The position numbers were made by a program, and so were the translations under genes. A stretch of 38,892 nt of DNA from Bacteroidaceae bacterium. Lineage in GTDB: Bacteria; Bacteroidota; Bacteroidia; Bacteroidales; Bacteroidaceae. Numbering within the stretch: the stretch's first letter is position 1; each line of letters opens with the position of its first letter. Below the pieces are notes generated by a model. The model was given only the letters and a program-made list of their open reading frames with translations, did not search any database and had not been told where the DNA came from. The stretch is taken from the NCBI GenBank assembly GCA_016292045.1, contig JAEEZX010000020.1, positions 1-38,892 on the forward strand, in the 5' to 3' direction. Shown piece after piece: positions 27,101 to 34,889 of the stretch.

Positions 27101-27203
27101 ACTTGCTCTCGAAGTGGTTTGTCACCACAGAGAAGCTCAGATAGAAAAGACATACCAACGTCAGCAATACCGCGAAGAACTTAACTAATCCTTTGTTTTG
27201 CAT
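24177..27203 (-). CDS. secDF: Protein translocase subunit SecDF (fused)
   Basis: The 1008-residue fusion of SecD and SecF uses the proton gradient to pull secreted proteins through SecYEG. The SecD half begins with a membrane helix (about residues 7-27) and has GLDLKGGMNVVLEV. It also has a large periplasmic part with an Ala/Glu-rich insert near residues 255-300, and the GMAVDANVLIYERTKEE signature of helix 4. The SecF half starts near residue 690 and has SIDFTGGRNFVV and AIGYSINDKVVVFDRIREN. Both domains have the expected six helices. This fused form is standard in Bacteroidetes. It is a single-gene unit with its own promoter, followed by a GC-rich hairpin. Confidence 0.97.
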   Translation of the reverse strand: MQNKGLVKFFAVLLTLVCLFYLSFSVVTNHFESKYEEMVATEGQDAADRYMDSLQNNKVYLGIWTLKDCREMGIGLGLDLKGGMNVVLEVSVPDVVKALSDHKEETDETFRKAVEQATKEATQSQKDFITLFVKDYKELAPERSLAKLFATQQLRDKVTTKSTDKEVESVLRSEVKSAIDNSYNVLRTRIDRFGVVQPNIQALEGQEGRIMVEMPGIKEPERVRKLLQGSANLEFWETYSTSEIVPFLVQLDQKLGAAASAGALDEKADTAAVAQEEEAAADTVKADLAAAIGKSASQDTKSTMSESELEAVRKQHPLLSRLQLMQQDMGSVVGYASKRDMDAITALFDTPEAKEVLPSDLSLKWGVKGMGDGAAADIYELYAIRITERNGRAPLEGDVVTDAKDEFDNNGRPCVSMKMNVDGARRWAALTKANLHKSVAIVLDNNVYSAPTVQSEITGGNSQITGNFTTEDTRDLANVLKSGKMPAPAKIVSEEIVGPTLGAESIRLGIWSCVIAFVVLMFYMMAMYGIIPGMVANCALLLNLFFTVGILTSFQAALTMSGIAGMVLTLGMAVDANVLIYERTKEEMRAGKKVREALKAGYDNAFSAIFDSNLTSLITGIILYKFGTGPIQGFATTLIIGIIVSFFTAVFLTRLVYTTMMAREKWQSLTFTSPIGKAVSFKNPQYKFMSAYKKSFTVFVAICIVAIAGIVTRGFSKSIDFTGGRNFVVLFENQVEPEQVRGVLAEAFPESNTSAIALGAEGKTIRVSTNYRIDEDGIEVDSEIEQRLFEALKKGGVLSDDLTLENFINRDERAGGSIISSQKVGPAVAEDITRGAIISIILAFIAIFIYILARFRNVAFSVGAIVALGFDIIFILGAYALLWGIMPFSLEIDQTFIGAILTAIGYSINDKVVVFDRIRENITLFPNRDRQQLFNDSVNSTLNRTINTSVSTFIVLAVIFFIGIFGGGAGSIISFSFAMILGVIFGTLSSIFVAVPTAYVTMGKTIKE

Positions 27204-27247
27204 TGTTGTTTATGAAATTTTGTAGTTTTATTTATAAAATTCGGGCA

Positions 27248-27255
27248 CAAAGATA
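27248..27255 (-). promoter_or_regulatory. Promoter -7 element of secDF
   Basis: On the minus strand this reads TATCTTTG, an exact TAnnTTTG, about 45 nt before the secDF ATG. The -33 region is T-rich without a clear TTTG. The element separates secDF from the EEP gene, which ends at 27302. Confidence 0.75.
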
Positions 27256-27301
27256 CGAAGAAAAAGTGAAAAACATCATTTTTCCTCCTAAAAAATTTGG
27301 T

Positions 27302-28360
27302 TTAGAGAGCAGAAATGCTCTTTCTGGAGAGTGTCGTGACGATGGGGAAGTGGTCGGACGACGGGTATTTGCGTACAACACGCGTCCGACAGCTCTCCCA
27401 GTCGTCGCTCACGAAGATGTGATCGATGCGCACCCAGAAACCGGGACGTGAATACGTCAGTCCCAGCCCTCTGCCGCTCTCGCGGAAGCAGTTCTTCAGA
27501 TGCCGGTTCATCTTCCTGTAGGCGTTTGAAACAGGTGTGTCGTTGAAGTCGCCGCAAAGCACGATGCTTTCGCCCTTGTGTGCGGTCAGAAGGCTGTCCA
27601 GCTTGTTTACCTGCCCGGCTCTCGTGACGGCAGAAGTGCTCAGGAAACCGAGTATCACCCGGCCGCTTTTCTTTATCTCGTCCCGATTGTGCGTCTGTAT
27701 GTGTTCGCCCAGCGCAATGCGTTCTTCCACAGGGATATGCGAGCTCTCGAGATGTACACTCACAACCAGCAGCGTATCTTCTCCGTTCTTTACCTTGCAA
27801 GCTATGATTGAATAACCTGTGTTTCCAGTGGGAATGCTGTCTCCGATGAAGGGCAGTTTGCTGCATATGGCCACGTTGCTGTTTGATATCCATTCGTAGC
27901 CCATATCCTTCAATGTGGTTCCCGCTTCTCCATTTATGCTGCCCTGTTCCTGCAGGCACAGGATGTCGGCATTGAGTTCCTGCAGCAGCTGCGGCGTGTT
28001 CCACTTGCCGTCAGTGCTGTCCTTGACAGCCCAGTTCCCGCAGTTGAAGGATGCCACCCGAAGTGTCTGCGTGCTGTCGGGGGTGTCGTCTCTTGAGAAG
28101 TTCAACGGACAGTAATCCAGACAGATGCTGTATACGGGAAGTATACCTATGAGCGGAAGCAGGATGCCCTTGATGTCGATGACGAACCACAGGAATACGA
28201 ACGCCAGATTTGCTCCGAGGGCTATCGGCATGAGCAGTCCGGCCTGCGCCAGTCGGGGATACAGCGTAGGACTGAGCCAGGAGGAGAAGCACACCGCCCA
28301 CAGTATCAGTATGGTGCAGACATTCGCTCCTGCGAGTAGAGTGACAATCAGGTTCTTCAC
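27302..28360 (-). CDS. Membrane-anchored endonuclease/exonuclease/phosphatase family protein
   Basis: The 352-residue protein has three hydrophobic segments in residues 1-85, then an EEP catalytic domain from about residue 100. The expected motifs are present in order: VASFNCGNW, ILCLQEQ (metal-binding Glu), VSVHLES, CGDFNDTP (Asp and Asn), RIDHIFVSDDW and SDHFPIV (catalytic His). Such proteins in Bacteroidetes are of unknown substrate; the fold covers nucleases and phosphodiesterases acting on lipids or nucleotides. It starts 22 nt after the rhomboid stop and is likely cotranscribed with it. Confidence 0.9.
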   Translation of the reverse strand: MKNLIVTLLAGANVCTILILWAVCFSSWLSPTLYPRLAQAGLLMPIALGANLAFVFLWFVIDIKGILLPLIGILPVYSICLDYCPLNFSRDDTPDSTQTLRVASFNCGNWAVKDSTDGKWNTPQLLQELNADILCLQEQGSINGEAGTTLKDMGYEWISNSNVAICSKLPFIGDSIPTGNTGYSIIACKVKNGEDTLLVVSVHLESSHIPVEERIALGEHIQTHNRDEIKKSGRVILGFLSTSAVTRAGQVNKLDSLLTAHKGESIVLCGDFNDTPVSNAYRKMNRHLKNCFRESGRGLGLTYSRPGFWVRIDHIFVSDDWESCRTRVVRKYPSSDHFPIVTTLSRKSISAL

Positions 28361-28382
28361 GACAGCTCTGAAAGATAATGTG

Positions 28383-28994
28383 TCAGCGTACTCTCATCTT
28401 GCGCCAGTGACGCAGCAGGAGGAATCCGAAGAGCATTCCGCCCAGATGAGCACAATGGGCCACTCCGTCGCCCCTTTGGGAGAGGGCAGAGACGAGTTCG
28501 ATGACGGCGTATCCCACCACAAAGTATTTCGCACGTATGGGCACTGGCAGAGGAAATATGAACATGCGCTCGTTGGGCAGCAGATAACCGAAAGCGAGAA
28601 GTATTCCGTAGACGGCTCCCGATGCGCCCACTACGCTGACATCATAGATGACGCCCGTCAGCATCGACTGAATGAACTGTGCCACTTCCTGCGTGAAGGC
28701 AGCTCCGAGTCCGCAGGCGAAATAATAGAAGATGAAGTTCCTCTGACCCAGCAGCTGCTCCAGGATGTTGCCGAACATCCAGAGGGCAAACATATTGAAG
28801 AAAAGGTGCTCCAAACTGCCGTGCATGAACATGTAGGTGAGCGGTTGCCAGAAGTGGAACGAGGGTGCGAGCAGGAAGTGCAAACCCAGGAATCCGTTCA
28901 GGTCGATATAATACATTCGCCCCACCACCATCGCTGCAAAGCATAGAATATTGATGATGAGCAGGTTTTTTACGACAGGAGTTAATTGTAGCAT
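28383..28994 (-). CDS. Rhomboid family intramembrane serine protease
   Basis: The 203-residue protein has six hydrophobic segments. The rhomboid features are HGSLEHLFFNMFALWMFG, the catalytic Ser in VGASGAVYG and the catalytic His in CAHLGGMLFG. It cleaves membrane proteins within or next to their transmembrane helices; the substrate is unknown. The ORF is open to 29069, but the promoter -7 box at 29018-29025 lies within that extension, so the ATG at 28994 (MLQLTPVVKN) is the real start. It heads a two-gene unit with the EEP protein. Confidence 0.94.
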   Translation of the reverse strand: MLQLTPVVKNLLIINILCFAAMVVGRMYYIDLNGFLGLHFLLAPSFHFWQPLTYMFMHGSLEHLFFNMFALWMFGNILEQLLGQRNFIFYYFACGLGAAFTQEVAQFIQSMLTGVIYDVSVVGASGAVYGILLAFGYLLPNERMFIFPLPVPIRAKYFVVGYAVIELVSALSQRGDGVAHCAHLGGMLFGFLLLRHWRKMRVR

Positions 28995-29017
28995 TGTTTT
29001 TTGCGCAAATTTTGTGA

Positions 29018-29025
29018 CAAAGGTA
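29018..29025 (-). promoter_or_regulatory. Promoter -7 element of the rhomboid-EEP unit
   Basis: On the minus strand this reads TACCTTTG (TAnnTTTG). Transcription would start near 29012, about 18 nt before the ATG at 28994, giving a very short leader. It rules out the longer start at 29069. Confidence 0.8.
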
Positions 29026-29121
29026 CGCCAAATCGCAGAAAACAGACCTATAATACACACATTTTGCACTTTTTTTTGCTTTTTTTTCGAAAAAAAACTG
29101 TTTTTCTCTTCGTTTTTTTCA

Positions 29122-29129
29122 TATATTTG
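29122..29129 (+). promoter_or_regulatory. Promoter -7 element of the HU gene
   Basis: TATATTTG matches TAnnTTTG. A T-rich tract lies at the -33 position. Transcription would start near 29136, leaving a 60-nt leader before the ATG at 29196. Confidence 0.75.
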
Positions 29130-29195
29130 TGATGCAAAACGTGATGAAACAGTGTATTTAACCTATTAATAACCCCAAATCTAATTTACTTAGTT

Positions 29196-29456
29196 ATGAA
29201 CAAGACAGATTTGATTAACAGTGTTGCTGAGAGCGCCGCTCTGAGTAAAGTTGATGCAAAGAAGGCTGTTGAGGCTGCTCTCGCTGCTGTTGCCGGTGCC
29301 TTGAAGAAGGACGAGAAGGTTCAGCTCGTTGGTTTCGGTACATTCTCTGCCAGCGTGCGTCCCGCCCGCGAAGGTGTTAACCCCCTGACAAAGCAGAAGA
29401 TCACTATCGCTGCCAAGAAGGTGGTTAAGTTCAAGGCTGCTGCAGATCTCGTATAA
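29196..29456 (+). CDS. HU family DNA-binding protein
   Basis: The 86-residue nucleoid protein has the helical dimerisation half (MNKTDLINSVAESAALSKVDAKKA pattern, split here for length) and the DNA-binding arm starting VGFGTFSASVRPAREGVNP. It ends with the usual VKFKAAADLV tail. HU bends and compacts DNA and acts as a dimer. The codons are strongly biased to a few choices, as expected for an abundant protein. It is a single-gene unit with its own promoter and a strong terminator 27 nt after the stop. Confidence 0.97.
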   Translation: MNKTDLINSVAESAALSKVDAKKAVEAALAAVAGALKKDEKVQLVGFGTFSASVRPAREGVNPLTKQKITIAAKKVVKFKAAADLV

Positions 29457-29482
29457 ACTGCATTTTCCTGCGAACAGACAGT

Positions 29483-29512
29483 AAGGAGGAGCTTCGGTTC
29501 CTTCTTTTTTTT
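29483..29512 (+). terminator. Intrinsic terminator of the HU gene
   Basis: AAGGAGGAGC (29483-29492) pairs with GTTCCTTCTT (29497-29506) over 10 bp with two G-U pairs, closed by a TTCG tetraloop. An uninterrupted T-tract runs to 29512. It is the clearest rho-independent terminator in the window. Confidence 0.93.
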
Positions 29513-29577
29513 GTGCTTTCGGACGTACCCGATGTCCGTTCTTCCTCCGACGTTCCCCTTCTCTTCCTCCTGCTGGA

Positions 29578-29685
29578 ATACGAGTAGAATGCGTGTAGAG
29601 TACGAGCAGATAACGAGCAGTTAACGAGTTTTCTCGTACACCACTCGTTATCCACTCGTTATCCACTCGTATACCACTCGTTAAC
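29578..29685. repeat. Inverted array of 11-nt repeats (imperfect palindrome)
   Basis: The left half repeats an 11-nt unit of the form TAACGAGCAGA. After a central TTTT (29629-29632), the right half repeats its complement in tandem, CTCGTTATCCA, about four to five times. Perfect paired blocks include ACGAG/CTCGT next to the centre and GATAACGAG/CTCGTTATC (29609-29617 with 29644-29652). The phase is 11 nt throughout. The right half contains TTATCCACT twice, one base away from a DnaA box. The rest of 29513-29858 holds no gene I can support. Confidence 0.85.
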
Positions 29686-29858
29686 TGAAGGCACTCTGGT
29701 AAGGCTCTGCAGGGACTCTGGGAGGTCTCCGGAGTATGGCGGGAAACAGCGGGGAGAAGGAGTGGCGACATTGGGGCAAAACGGACGGAAAATGAAAAAA
29801 AATGCTTCCGACGGATGAAAAAGGTGAGGAAAAAGACAGTTATGTGAGAGAAACACTG

Positions 29859-29866
29859 TAACTTTG
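29859..29866 (+). promoter_or_regulatory. Promoter -7 element of the MscS-family gene
   Basis: TAACTTTG matches TAnnTTTG, giving a start near 29872 and a leader of about 38 nt. The -33 region is weak. Confidence 0.7.
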
Positions 29867-29909
29867 CATGTGAAAAAGCAAAAAACGACACTTAAGACGA
29901 CATCGGATT

Positions 29910-32534
29910 ATGAAACTGAAAATGTTTTGTGTTCTCGCCTTGCTGCTGATGGTGCTGCCTGGACGAGCCGTACTGAAAGAGAGGGACCTGGCGCGAACGC
30001 TCGGTGTGCTGCGGGCAGAGCTGGCAGCCGACTACGACAAGCAGCAGATGTTCATGCAGATGTATGAGCAGCAGGGAGTTGCACAGCATCAGCAGTTGGT
30101 GTCGTATATGAACCAGTGCGAGCAGATAGGTCTGATGCTCTATTCACAGTCGACGGACAACACCTTCGATATGGCCTATGCCTGTCAGCAGGCTGTGGAC
30201 CTCTATCGTCAGCTCAGCACCAAGAGCGGAAATACGCTTCCCTACGAGAAAATCATCGCCCGTATGAAGACGGAGATAGAGCGCTACGATGCGCTCATCG
30301 CTTCCCTCAAAAGTATGCCTCCCGTAGCAGAGAGCGACGGGGAGGTACTGACCCAGAGCGACAGTATCCTGCTTTCGGCCATCGATTCCCTGGCTGCGGC
30401 AATAGGGCCTGCGGATGTCGACGAGAAAGCCCTCCTGCCGACACCGATGCTTGACGACGAGGCGCAGGAAAACCGCGAACCGCTCTATCTCAGCGGACAG
30501 CAGCTCATCGACCGCAAGGAGTGTCTGGAGTATGCGCAGACCTTGAGGGACAATATGCAGGTGTTCCTCGAGAGTCTCGAAGCCGAGAGTTCCTATTATG
30601 AAAGCGTGCGCGACAAAGTGAGCAATCTCAACAGGTTTGCGCAGATGCGCTATAAGATGCTGCAGGACAACATATTCAAGAGCGGCGGCACGAACTATTT
30701 CACCATCCTCGCCAATCTGCCCCGCTATGTCGCTTCAGCTCAGAGGGCTGCCGTCACGAAATACAAGCCGTTCAAGCAGCACGAGCACACATTCTCCGAG
30801 TGGAGAGGTATGTCGGTGCTCTTTATCAGTATCTTCGTGCTGTTCTATCTCTCTGTGGCACTTGCAATCACCTACGTGGCTCTCCGCTGGCTGATGCCCA
30901 GGCGCTGGCGCGGAGAAGACTACGAGACGAAGCGCCGCATACTCACGTGGGTGGTGGGTGTGGCCCTCTTTGCCGTCATCGTGATGGCGATACGTTCGTT
31001 TGTCAAGTTCAACTTCATCTACATGGGTACGGGCCTTATTATCAACATCGCCTGGCTCCTCGAGGCTATATTCCTTTCTTTATATATACGCCTGAAGGGC
31101 AAGGAGATGATTCACGCGGCTCTCATCTACACTCCGCTGATGATTATGGCGACCATAGTCATCATGTTCCGCATCGTACTCATCCCCAACGGAATCCTCA
31201 ATCTCATCTTCCCTCCCATACTGCTTGCTTTCGCATTCTGGCAGATAAGGATGGTGAAGCGCCATCAGGACGGGCTTCCGATGCTGGATGTGATATACAG
31301 CTACGTCACAGCTGTCACGATGGTGATAGCCACAATAGCTGCGTGGTCGGGCTATACACTTATGGCTGTGCAGATTATGGTGTGGTGGACGTTCCAGCTC
31401 GCCGCAATCACCACAATCACCTGTCTCTACGACATCATGGAGATGTATGAGAACAACAGTCTCATCCGCAGGGTCACGTCGTCGAAGGCCTGGGTGACAT
31501 CCGACGAGGGTCAGGAGGAGCCGAATATGAAACGTCTGCTGAGGCATATAAGGCAGGGAAGATACATCACAAGCACCTGGCTCTACGACCTCTTCAACCG
31601 CACCCTCGTGCCCATTCTGGCCGTTCTCTCCGTGCTTGTCAGCATCTACTGGGCGGCAGAGATATTCGCGATGACGAGTGTGTGCCAGAAGGCATTCTTC
31701 TACAATTTCATCAATCAGGAGGACCTCATTCAGGTGTCGCTCTTCAAACTGTGCCAGGTGGCTGCGCTGTGGTTCATATTCAGTTATCTCAACTACGCTG
31801 TCCGCAGTTTCTACGTGCACTACAGACGTATCATGGCGGAATCCGACGAGACTCCCAACCTCACTCTGGCGCGCAACGTGATAGCCATCCTCATGTGGGG
31901 CATCTACTTCATCATCGCGCTCGTCATACTGCATGTGCCCAAGAGCGGCATATCCATTGTGACGGCAGGTCTGGCAACAGGTCTCGGCTTCGCGATGCAG
32001 GACCTCATCGAGAATTTCTTCTACGGCCTCTCCCTCATGACGGGACGCCTTCGCGTGGGTGATTTCATCGAGTGTGACGGCATCAGGGGCAAGGTGGAGA
32101 GCATCGCCTATCAGAGCACTCAGATTATCACGAGCGACGGCTGTGTCATCGCTTTCCTCAACAAGGCCCTTTTCAGCAAGAACTTCAAGAATATGACGCG
32201 CAACCACAGCTACGAACTCATTTCCGTTCCTGTCGGTGTGGCTTACGGGACGGATGTGAAAAAGGTGCGTGAGATGATAATAAAGGCCGTCGAACCCATT
32301 TGCGGGGAGGAGACGGAGTCGGGACTCCCGATCAGCGACACCAGCCGGCCCGTTCAGGTGCGTTTCGAGGACTTCGGAGACAGCAGCGTCGACCTTAAAG
32401 TGCTGGTATGGATGCTGGTGGAAGAGCGCGCACCTCTCACGGCCCGCATCAAGGAGGCAATTTACAACACGCTGAACGAAAATGGTATCGAAATACCCTT
32501 CCCGCAACGCGACGTACACATCATTTCACACTGA
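29910..32534 (+). CDS. Large MscS-family mechanosensitive channel (MscK-like)
   Basis: The 874-residue protein starts with a signal peptide (MKLKMFCVLALLLMVLPGRA) and a largely helical periplasmic domain to about residue 300. About ten membrane helices follow. The pore helix lies near residues 680-705 (GISIVTAGLATGLGFAMQDL), followed by the MscS beta-domain (RVGDFIECDGIRGKVESI) and the C-terminal alpha-beta domain (VPVGVAYGTDVKKVREMI). This resembles MscK-type channels, which release solutes on osmotic downshock; gating behaviour cannot be told from sequence. A 7-bp hairpin begins a few nt past the stop. Confidence 0.93.
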   Translation: MKLKMFCVLALLLMVLPGRAVLKERDLARTLGVLRAELAADYDKQQMFMQMYEQQGVAQHQQLVSYMNQCEQIGLMLYSQSTDNTFDMAYACQQAVDLYRQLSTKSGNTLPYEKIIARMKTEIERYDALIASLKSMPPVAESDGEVLTQSDSILLSAIDSLAAAIGPADVDEKALLPTPMLDDEAQENREPLYLSGQQLIDRKECLEYAQTLRDNMQVFLESLEAESSYYESVRDKVSNLNRFAQMRYKMLQDNIFKSGGTNYFTILANLPRYVASAQRAAVTKYKPFKQHEHTFSEWRGMSVLFISIFVLFYLSVALAITYVALRWLMPRRWRGEDYETKRRILTWVVGVALFAVIVMAIRSFVKFNFIYMGTGLIINIAWLLEAIFLSLYIRLKGKEMIHAALIYTPLMIMATIVIMFRIVLIPNGILNLIFPPILLAFAFWQIRMVKRHQDGLPMLDVIYSYVTAVTMVIATIAAWSGYTLMAVQIMVWWTFQLAAITTITCLYDIMEMYENNSLIRRVTSSKAWVTSDEGQEEPNMKRLLRHIRQGRYITSTWLYDLFNRTLVPILAVLSVLVSIYWAAEIFAMTSVCQKAFFYNFINQEDLIQVSLFKLCQVAALWFIFSYLNYAVRSFYVHYRRIMAESDETPNLTLARNVIAILMWGIYFIIALVILHVPKSGISIVTAGLATGLGFAMQDLIENFFYGLSLMTGRLRVGDFIECDGIRGKVESIAYQSTQIITSDGCVIAFLNKALFSKNFKNMTRNHSYELISVPVGVAYGTDVKKVREMIIKAVEPICGEETESGLPISDTSRPVQVRFEDFGDSSVDLKVLVWMLVEERAPLTARIKEAIYNTLNENGIEIPFPQRDVHIISH

Positions 32535-32537
32535 TTT

Positions 32538-32564
32538 TTGCACACTCTGACGCAAAATGTGCAA
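32538..32564 (+). terminator. Possible 3' hairpin of the MscS-family gene
   Basis: TTGCACA (32538-32544) pairs with TGTGCAA (32558-32564) around a 13-nt loop, just past the stop codon. No T-tract follows, so termination function is uncertain. Confidence 0.35.
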
Positions 32565-32591
32565 TATTAAATAAAAAATGTGAAAAAAATG

Positions 32592-32622
32592 TTGCTTATG
32601 TGCTATAAACGTCGTACCTTTG
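32592..32622 (+). promoter_or_regulatory. Promoter of acpP-fabF-rnc
   Basis: TTG at 32592-32594 and TACCTTTG at 32615-32622 are exactly 20 nt apart. Transcription should start near 32629, about 48 nt before acpP. Confidence 0.9.
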
Positions 32623-32676
32623 CGGCGAAATTGAAAATGACGAAATAAAAAAGTATACTTATTAAATTGTACGATT

Positions 32677-32910
32677 ATGTCTGAAATTGAAGCAAAAGTA
32701 AAAGAGATTATTGTTGACAAGTTGGGTGTTGATGAGGCTAACGTCGTTCCCGAAGCTAGCTTTACTAACGACCTGGGTGCAGACTCTCTGGATACCGTTG
32801 AGTTGATTCTTGAGTTCGAGAAGGCTTTCGAAATCACTATTCCCGACGACAAGGCAGAGAAGATCTCTACTGTTGGCGACGCCATCAAGTATATTGAGGA
32901 AAATAAGTAA
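32677..32910 (+). CDS. acpP: Acyl carrier protein
   Basis: The 77-residue acidic four-helix protein carries growing fatty acids on a phosphopantetheine arm. The attachment Ser is residue 37 in GADSLDTVE. Family length and sequence are standard. It is followed after 45 nt by fabF, its partner in chain elongation, the usual acpP-fabF-rnc order in Bacteroidetes. Confidence 0.98.
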   Translation: MSEIEAKVKEIIVDKLGVDEANVVPEASFTNDLGADSLDTVELILEFEKAFEITIPDDKAEKISTVGDAIKYIEENK

Positions 32911-32955
32911 ACGGCAGCCGCTTTAGATTCTACTAAAAATCCGTTATTTTTTAAC

Positions 32956-34218
32956 ATGGAATTAAAGCGTGTCGTTGTGACGGGCCTTGGTGCTGTCACA
33001 CCGCTCGGAAATTCTGTCGAGGAAACTTGGCAGAATCTTCTCGTTGGTAAGAGCGGCGCTGCGCCCATCACACATTTCGATGCCTCGCGTTTCAAGACGC
33101 AGTTTGCGTGCGAGGTGAAGAATTTCAATCCGGAAGATTTCGGTATGGACCGCAAGGAGGTTCGCAAGCTTGACCCGTACTGCCAGTACGCTCTCGCTGC
33201 TGCCTCGATGGCTGTGGAGGATGCCGGTGTGGCTGCTGAGGGTATCGACAAGAATCGCGTCGGCGTGATTATGGGTGTCGGTATCGGAGGTATGACGACC
33301 TACGAAGAGGAAGTGACCAACTATGCGCTCACAAAGGATAAGATCGGACCTAAGTTCAATCCCTTCTTTGTGCCCAAGATGATTGCCGACATCTGTGCCG
33401 GACACATCAGTATCAAGTACGGCTTCCACGGTCCCAACTATGTCACTGCATCCGCATGTGCCAGTTCTACCAACGCTCTGGCCGATGCCTTCAACCTGAT
33501 TCGTCTGGGCAAGGCTGACGTCATCGTGAGCGGCGGTGCCGAATCTGCTATCACACAGGCCGGTGTGGGAGGTTTCTGCTCCATGCATGCTCTCTCTACC
33601 CGCAACGACGATCCCGAGGGCGCTTCGCGTCCCTTCAGCGCTTCGCGCGACGGTTTCGTAATGGCTGAGGGCAGTGTGAGCCTCGTTCTCGAGGAGCTGG
33701 AGCACGCCAAGGCCCGCGGTGCGAAGATTTATGCTGAGATGGCAGGTGCCGGCATGAGTGCCGATGCTCACCACATCACAGCCTCTCACCCCGAAGGACT
33801 GGGCGCAATGCTCGTGATGCAGAATGCGCTGGACGATGCCGGAATGAAGCCCGAAGATATCGACTACATCAATGTGCACGGCACATCTACGCATGTGGGA
33901 GACATCTCGGAGGTGAAGGCCATCAAAGAAGTGTTTGGCGAACAGGCCTACAAGCTGAATATCTCCAGCACGAAGTCAATGACGGGACACCTCCTGGGTG
34001 CCGCAGGTGCTATCGAGGCAATGGTGAGCGTGCTCTCTGTGCAGAACGATATCGTGCCTCCCACGATCAACCACGAGGAGGGCGATGAGGACGAGGAGAT
34101 TGACTACAAGCTCAACTTCACGTTCAACAAGGCTCAGAAGCGCACAGTGCGTGCCGCCCTTTCCAACACATTCGGTTTTGGTGGACATAACGCATGCGCT
34201 ATCTTCAAGAAATACTAA
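32956..34218 (+). CDS. fabF: 3-oxoacyl-[acyl-carrier-protein] synthase II
   Basis: FabF condenses malonyl-ACP with acyl-ACP in fatty-acid elongation. The 420-residue protein has the catalytic Cys in TASACASSTNAL (Cys168) and the two His in NVHGTSTHVGD and KSMTGHLLGAAG, plus the C-terminal NTFGFGGHNA. The last 25 nt overlap the start of rnc. Confidence 0.98.
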   Translation: MELKRVVVTGLGAVTPLGNSVEETWQNLLVGKSGAAPITHFDASRFKTQFACEVKNFNPEDFGMDRKEVRKLDPYCQYALAAASMAVEDAGVAAEGIDKNRVGVIMGVGIGGMTTYEEEVTNYALTKDKIGPKFNPFFVPKMIADICAGHISIKYGFHGPNYVTASACASSTNALADAFNLIRLGKADVIVSGGAESAITQAGVGGFCSMHALSTRNDDPEGASRPFSASRDGFVMAEGSVSLVLEELEHAKARGAKIYAEMAGAGMSADAHHITASHPEGLGAMLVMQNALDDAGMKPEDIDYINVHGTSTHVGDISEVKAIKEVFGEQAYKLNISSTKSMTGHLLGAAGAIEAMVSVLSVQNDIVPPTINHEEGDEDEEIDYKLNFTFNKAQKRTVRAALSNTFGFGGHNACAIFKKY

Positions 34219-34889
34219 GGCTTCACCGTATTCTCGGTTTCTGGCCTCGCAGGATATCACTCTATCGCCAGGCGCTCACTCACGTGCAGAATGAGCGCCT
34301 GGAGTTTTTGGGTGATGCCGTGCTGGATGCCGTTGTGGCGGATGTTGTCTACAAGCGTTTCCCTACGCGCAGAGAGGGTTTCCTGACGAATACCCGTTCC
34401 AAGCTCGTGAAGCGCGAAATGCTGGGGCGTGTGGCTGACGAGATGGGAATCACGTCGCTTGTGAATGCCCCGCAGATAAAACAGCAGCAGCATCACAGCC
34501 ATGTGGGCGGCAACACTTTCGAGGCCCTCGTGGGTGCTCTCTATCTTGACAGGGGATACAAGGCCTGCAAGACCTTCTGGGAGAAGAAAGTGATGGGCCG
34601 CTGTCTCAATGTGGACAAGCTGGCCTTCGAGGAAATGAATTTCAAGTCGAAACTCCTGGAGTGGAGTCAGAAGCACCACGTGGAGATAGACTTTGTCGTG
34701 GAGACACAGCAGGAAGACGGACACACCTCTCCTCTCTTCGTTGCTACCGCCATAATAGGAGGAGAAGCTATGGGCGAGGGAAGGGGCTACAGTAAGAAGG
34801 AGAGCCAGCAGAATGCTGCGAAGATGGCTCTCAAGGCGATAAGAAAACGTAATTATGAGTATCACCAGTGTAATAAGGCCGCTGTTTAA
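34194..34889 (+). CDS. rnc: Ribonuclease III
   Basis: RNase III cleaves double-stranded RNA, including rRNA precursors. The 231-residue protein has the signature NERLEFLGDAVLD (residues 33-45) with catalytic Glu and Asp, the second acidic block NTFEALVGALYLD, and a C-terminal dsRNA-binding domain ending GYSKKESQQNAAKMALKAI. It is odd at residues 27-33: QALTH is followed by only VQ before NERLEF, where E. coli has seven residues (RSASSKH) and Bacteroidetes homologues usually more. The same spot is an 11-bp perfect inverted repeat in the DNA. The start overlaps fabF by 25 nt and the end overlaps the GH3 gene by 35 nt. Confidence 0.94.
   Translation: MRYLQEILRLHRILGFWPRRISLYRQALTHVQNERLEFLGDAVLDAVVADVVYKRFPTRREGFLTNTRSKLVKREMLGRVADEMGITSLVNAPQIKQQQHHSHVGGNTFEALVGALYLDRGYKACKTFWEKKVMGRCLNVDKLAFEEMNFKSKLLEWSQKHHVEIDFVVETQQEDGHTSPLFVATAIIGGEAMGEGRGYSKKESQQNAAKMALKAIRKRNYEYHQCNKAAV
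34268..34302 (+). repeat. 11-bp perfect inverted repeat inside rnc
   Basis: CCAGGCGCTCA (34268-34278) and TGAGCGCCTGG (34292-34302) flank a 13-nt loop. The element encodes residues 25-37 of RNase III, exactly where the protein lacks residues. As RNA it would be a stable stem, and RNase III itself cuts such stems in its own message in E. coli. Confidence 0.9.

Noticed and set aside
29641..29685. Tandem 11-nt repeats considered as a CRISPR array
   Set aside because: Units are far too short, have no spacers, and form an inverted array; no cas genes are present.
29578..29685. Calling this region the replication origin
   Set aside because: The DnaA-like sites differ from consensus at the last base, no dnaA or AT-rich unwinding element with support is adjacent, and I could not compute strand skew for the genome. 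It is kept as a hypothesis only.
31080..32519. 479-codon minus-strand frame opposite the MscS-family gene
   Set aside because: Shadow frame rich in His and Asp/Glu from reversed codons, with no domain; the plus strand encodes the conserved channel domain.
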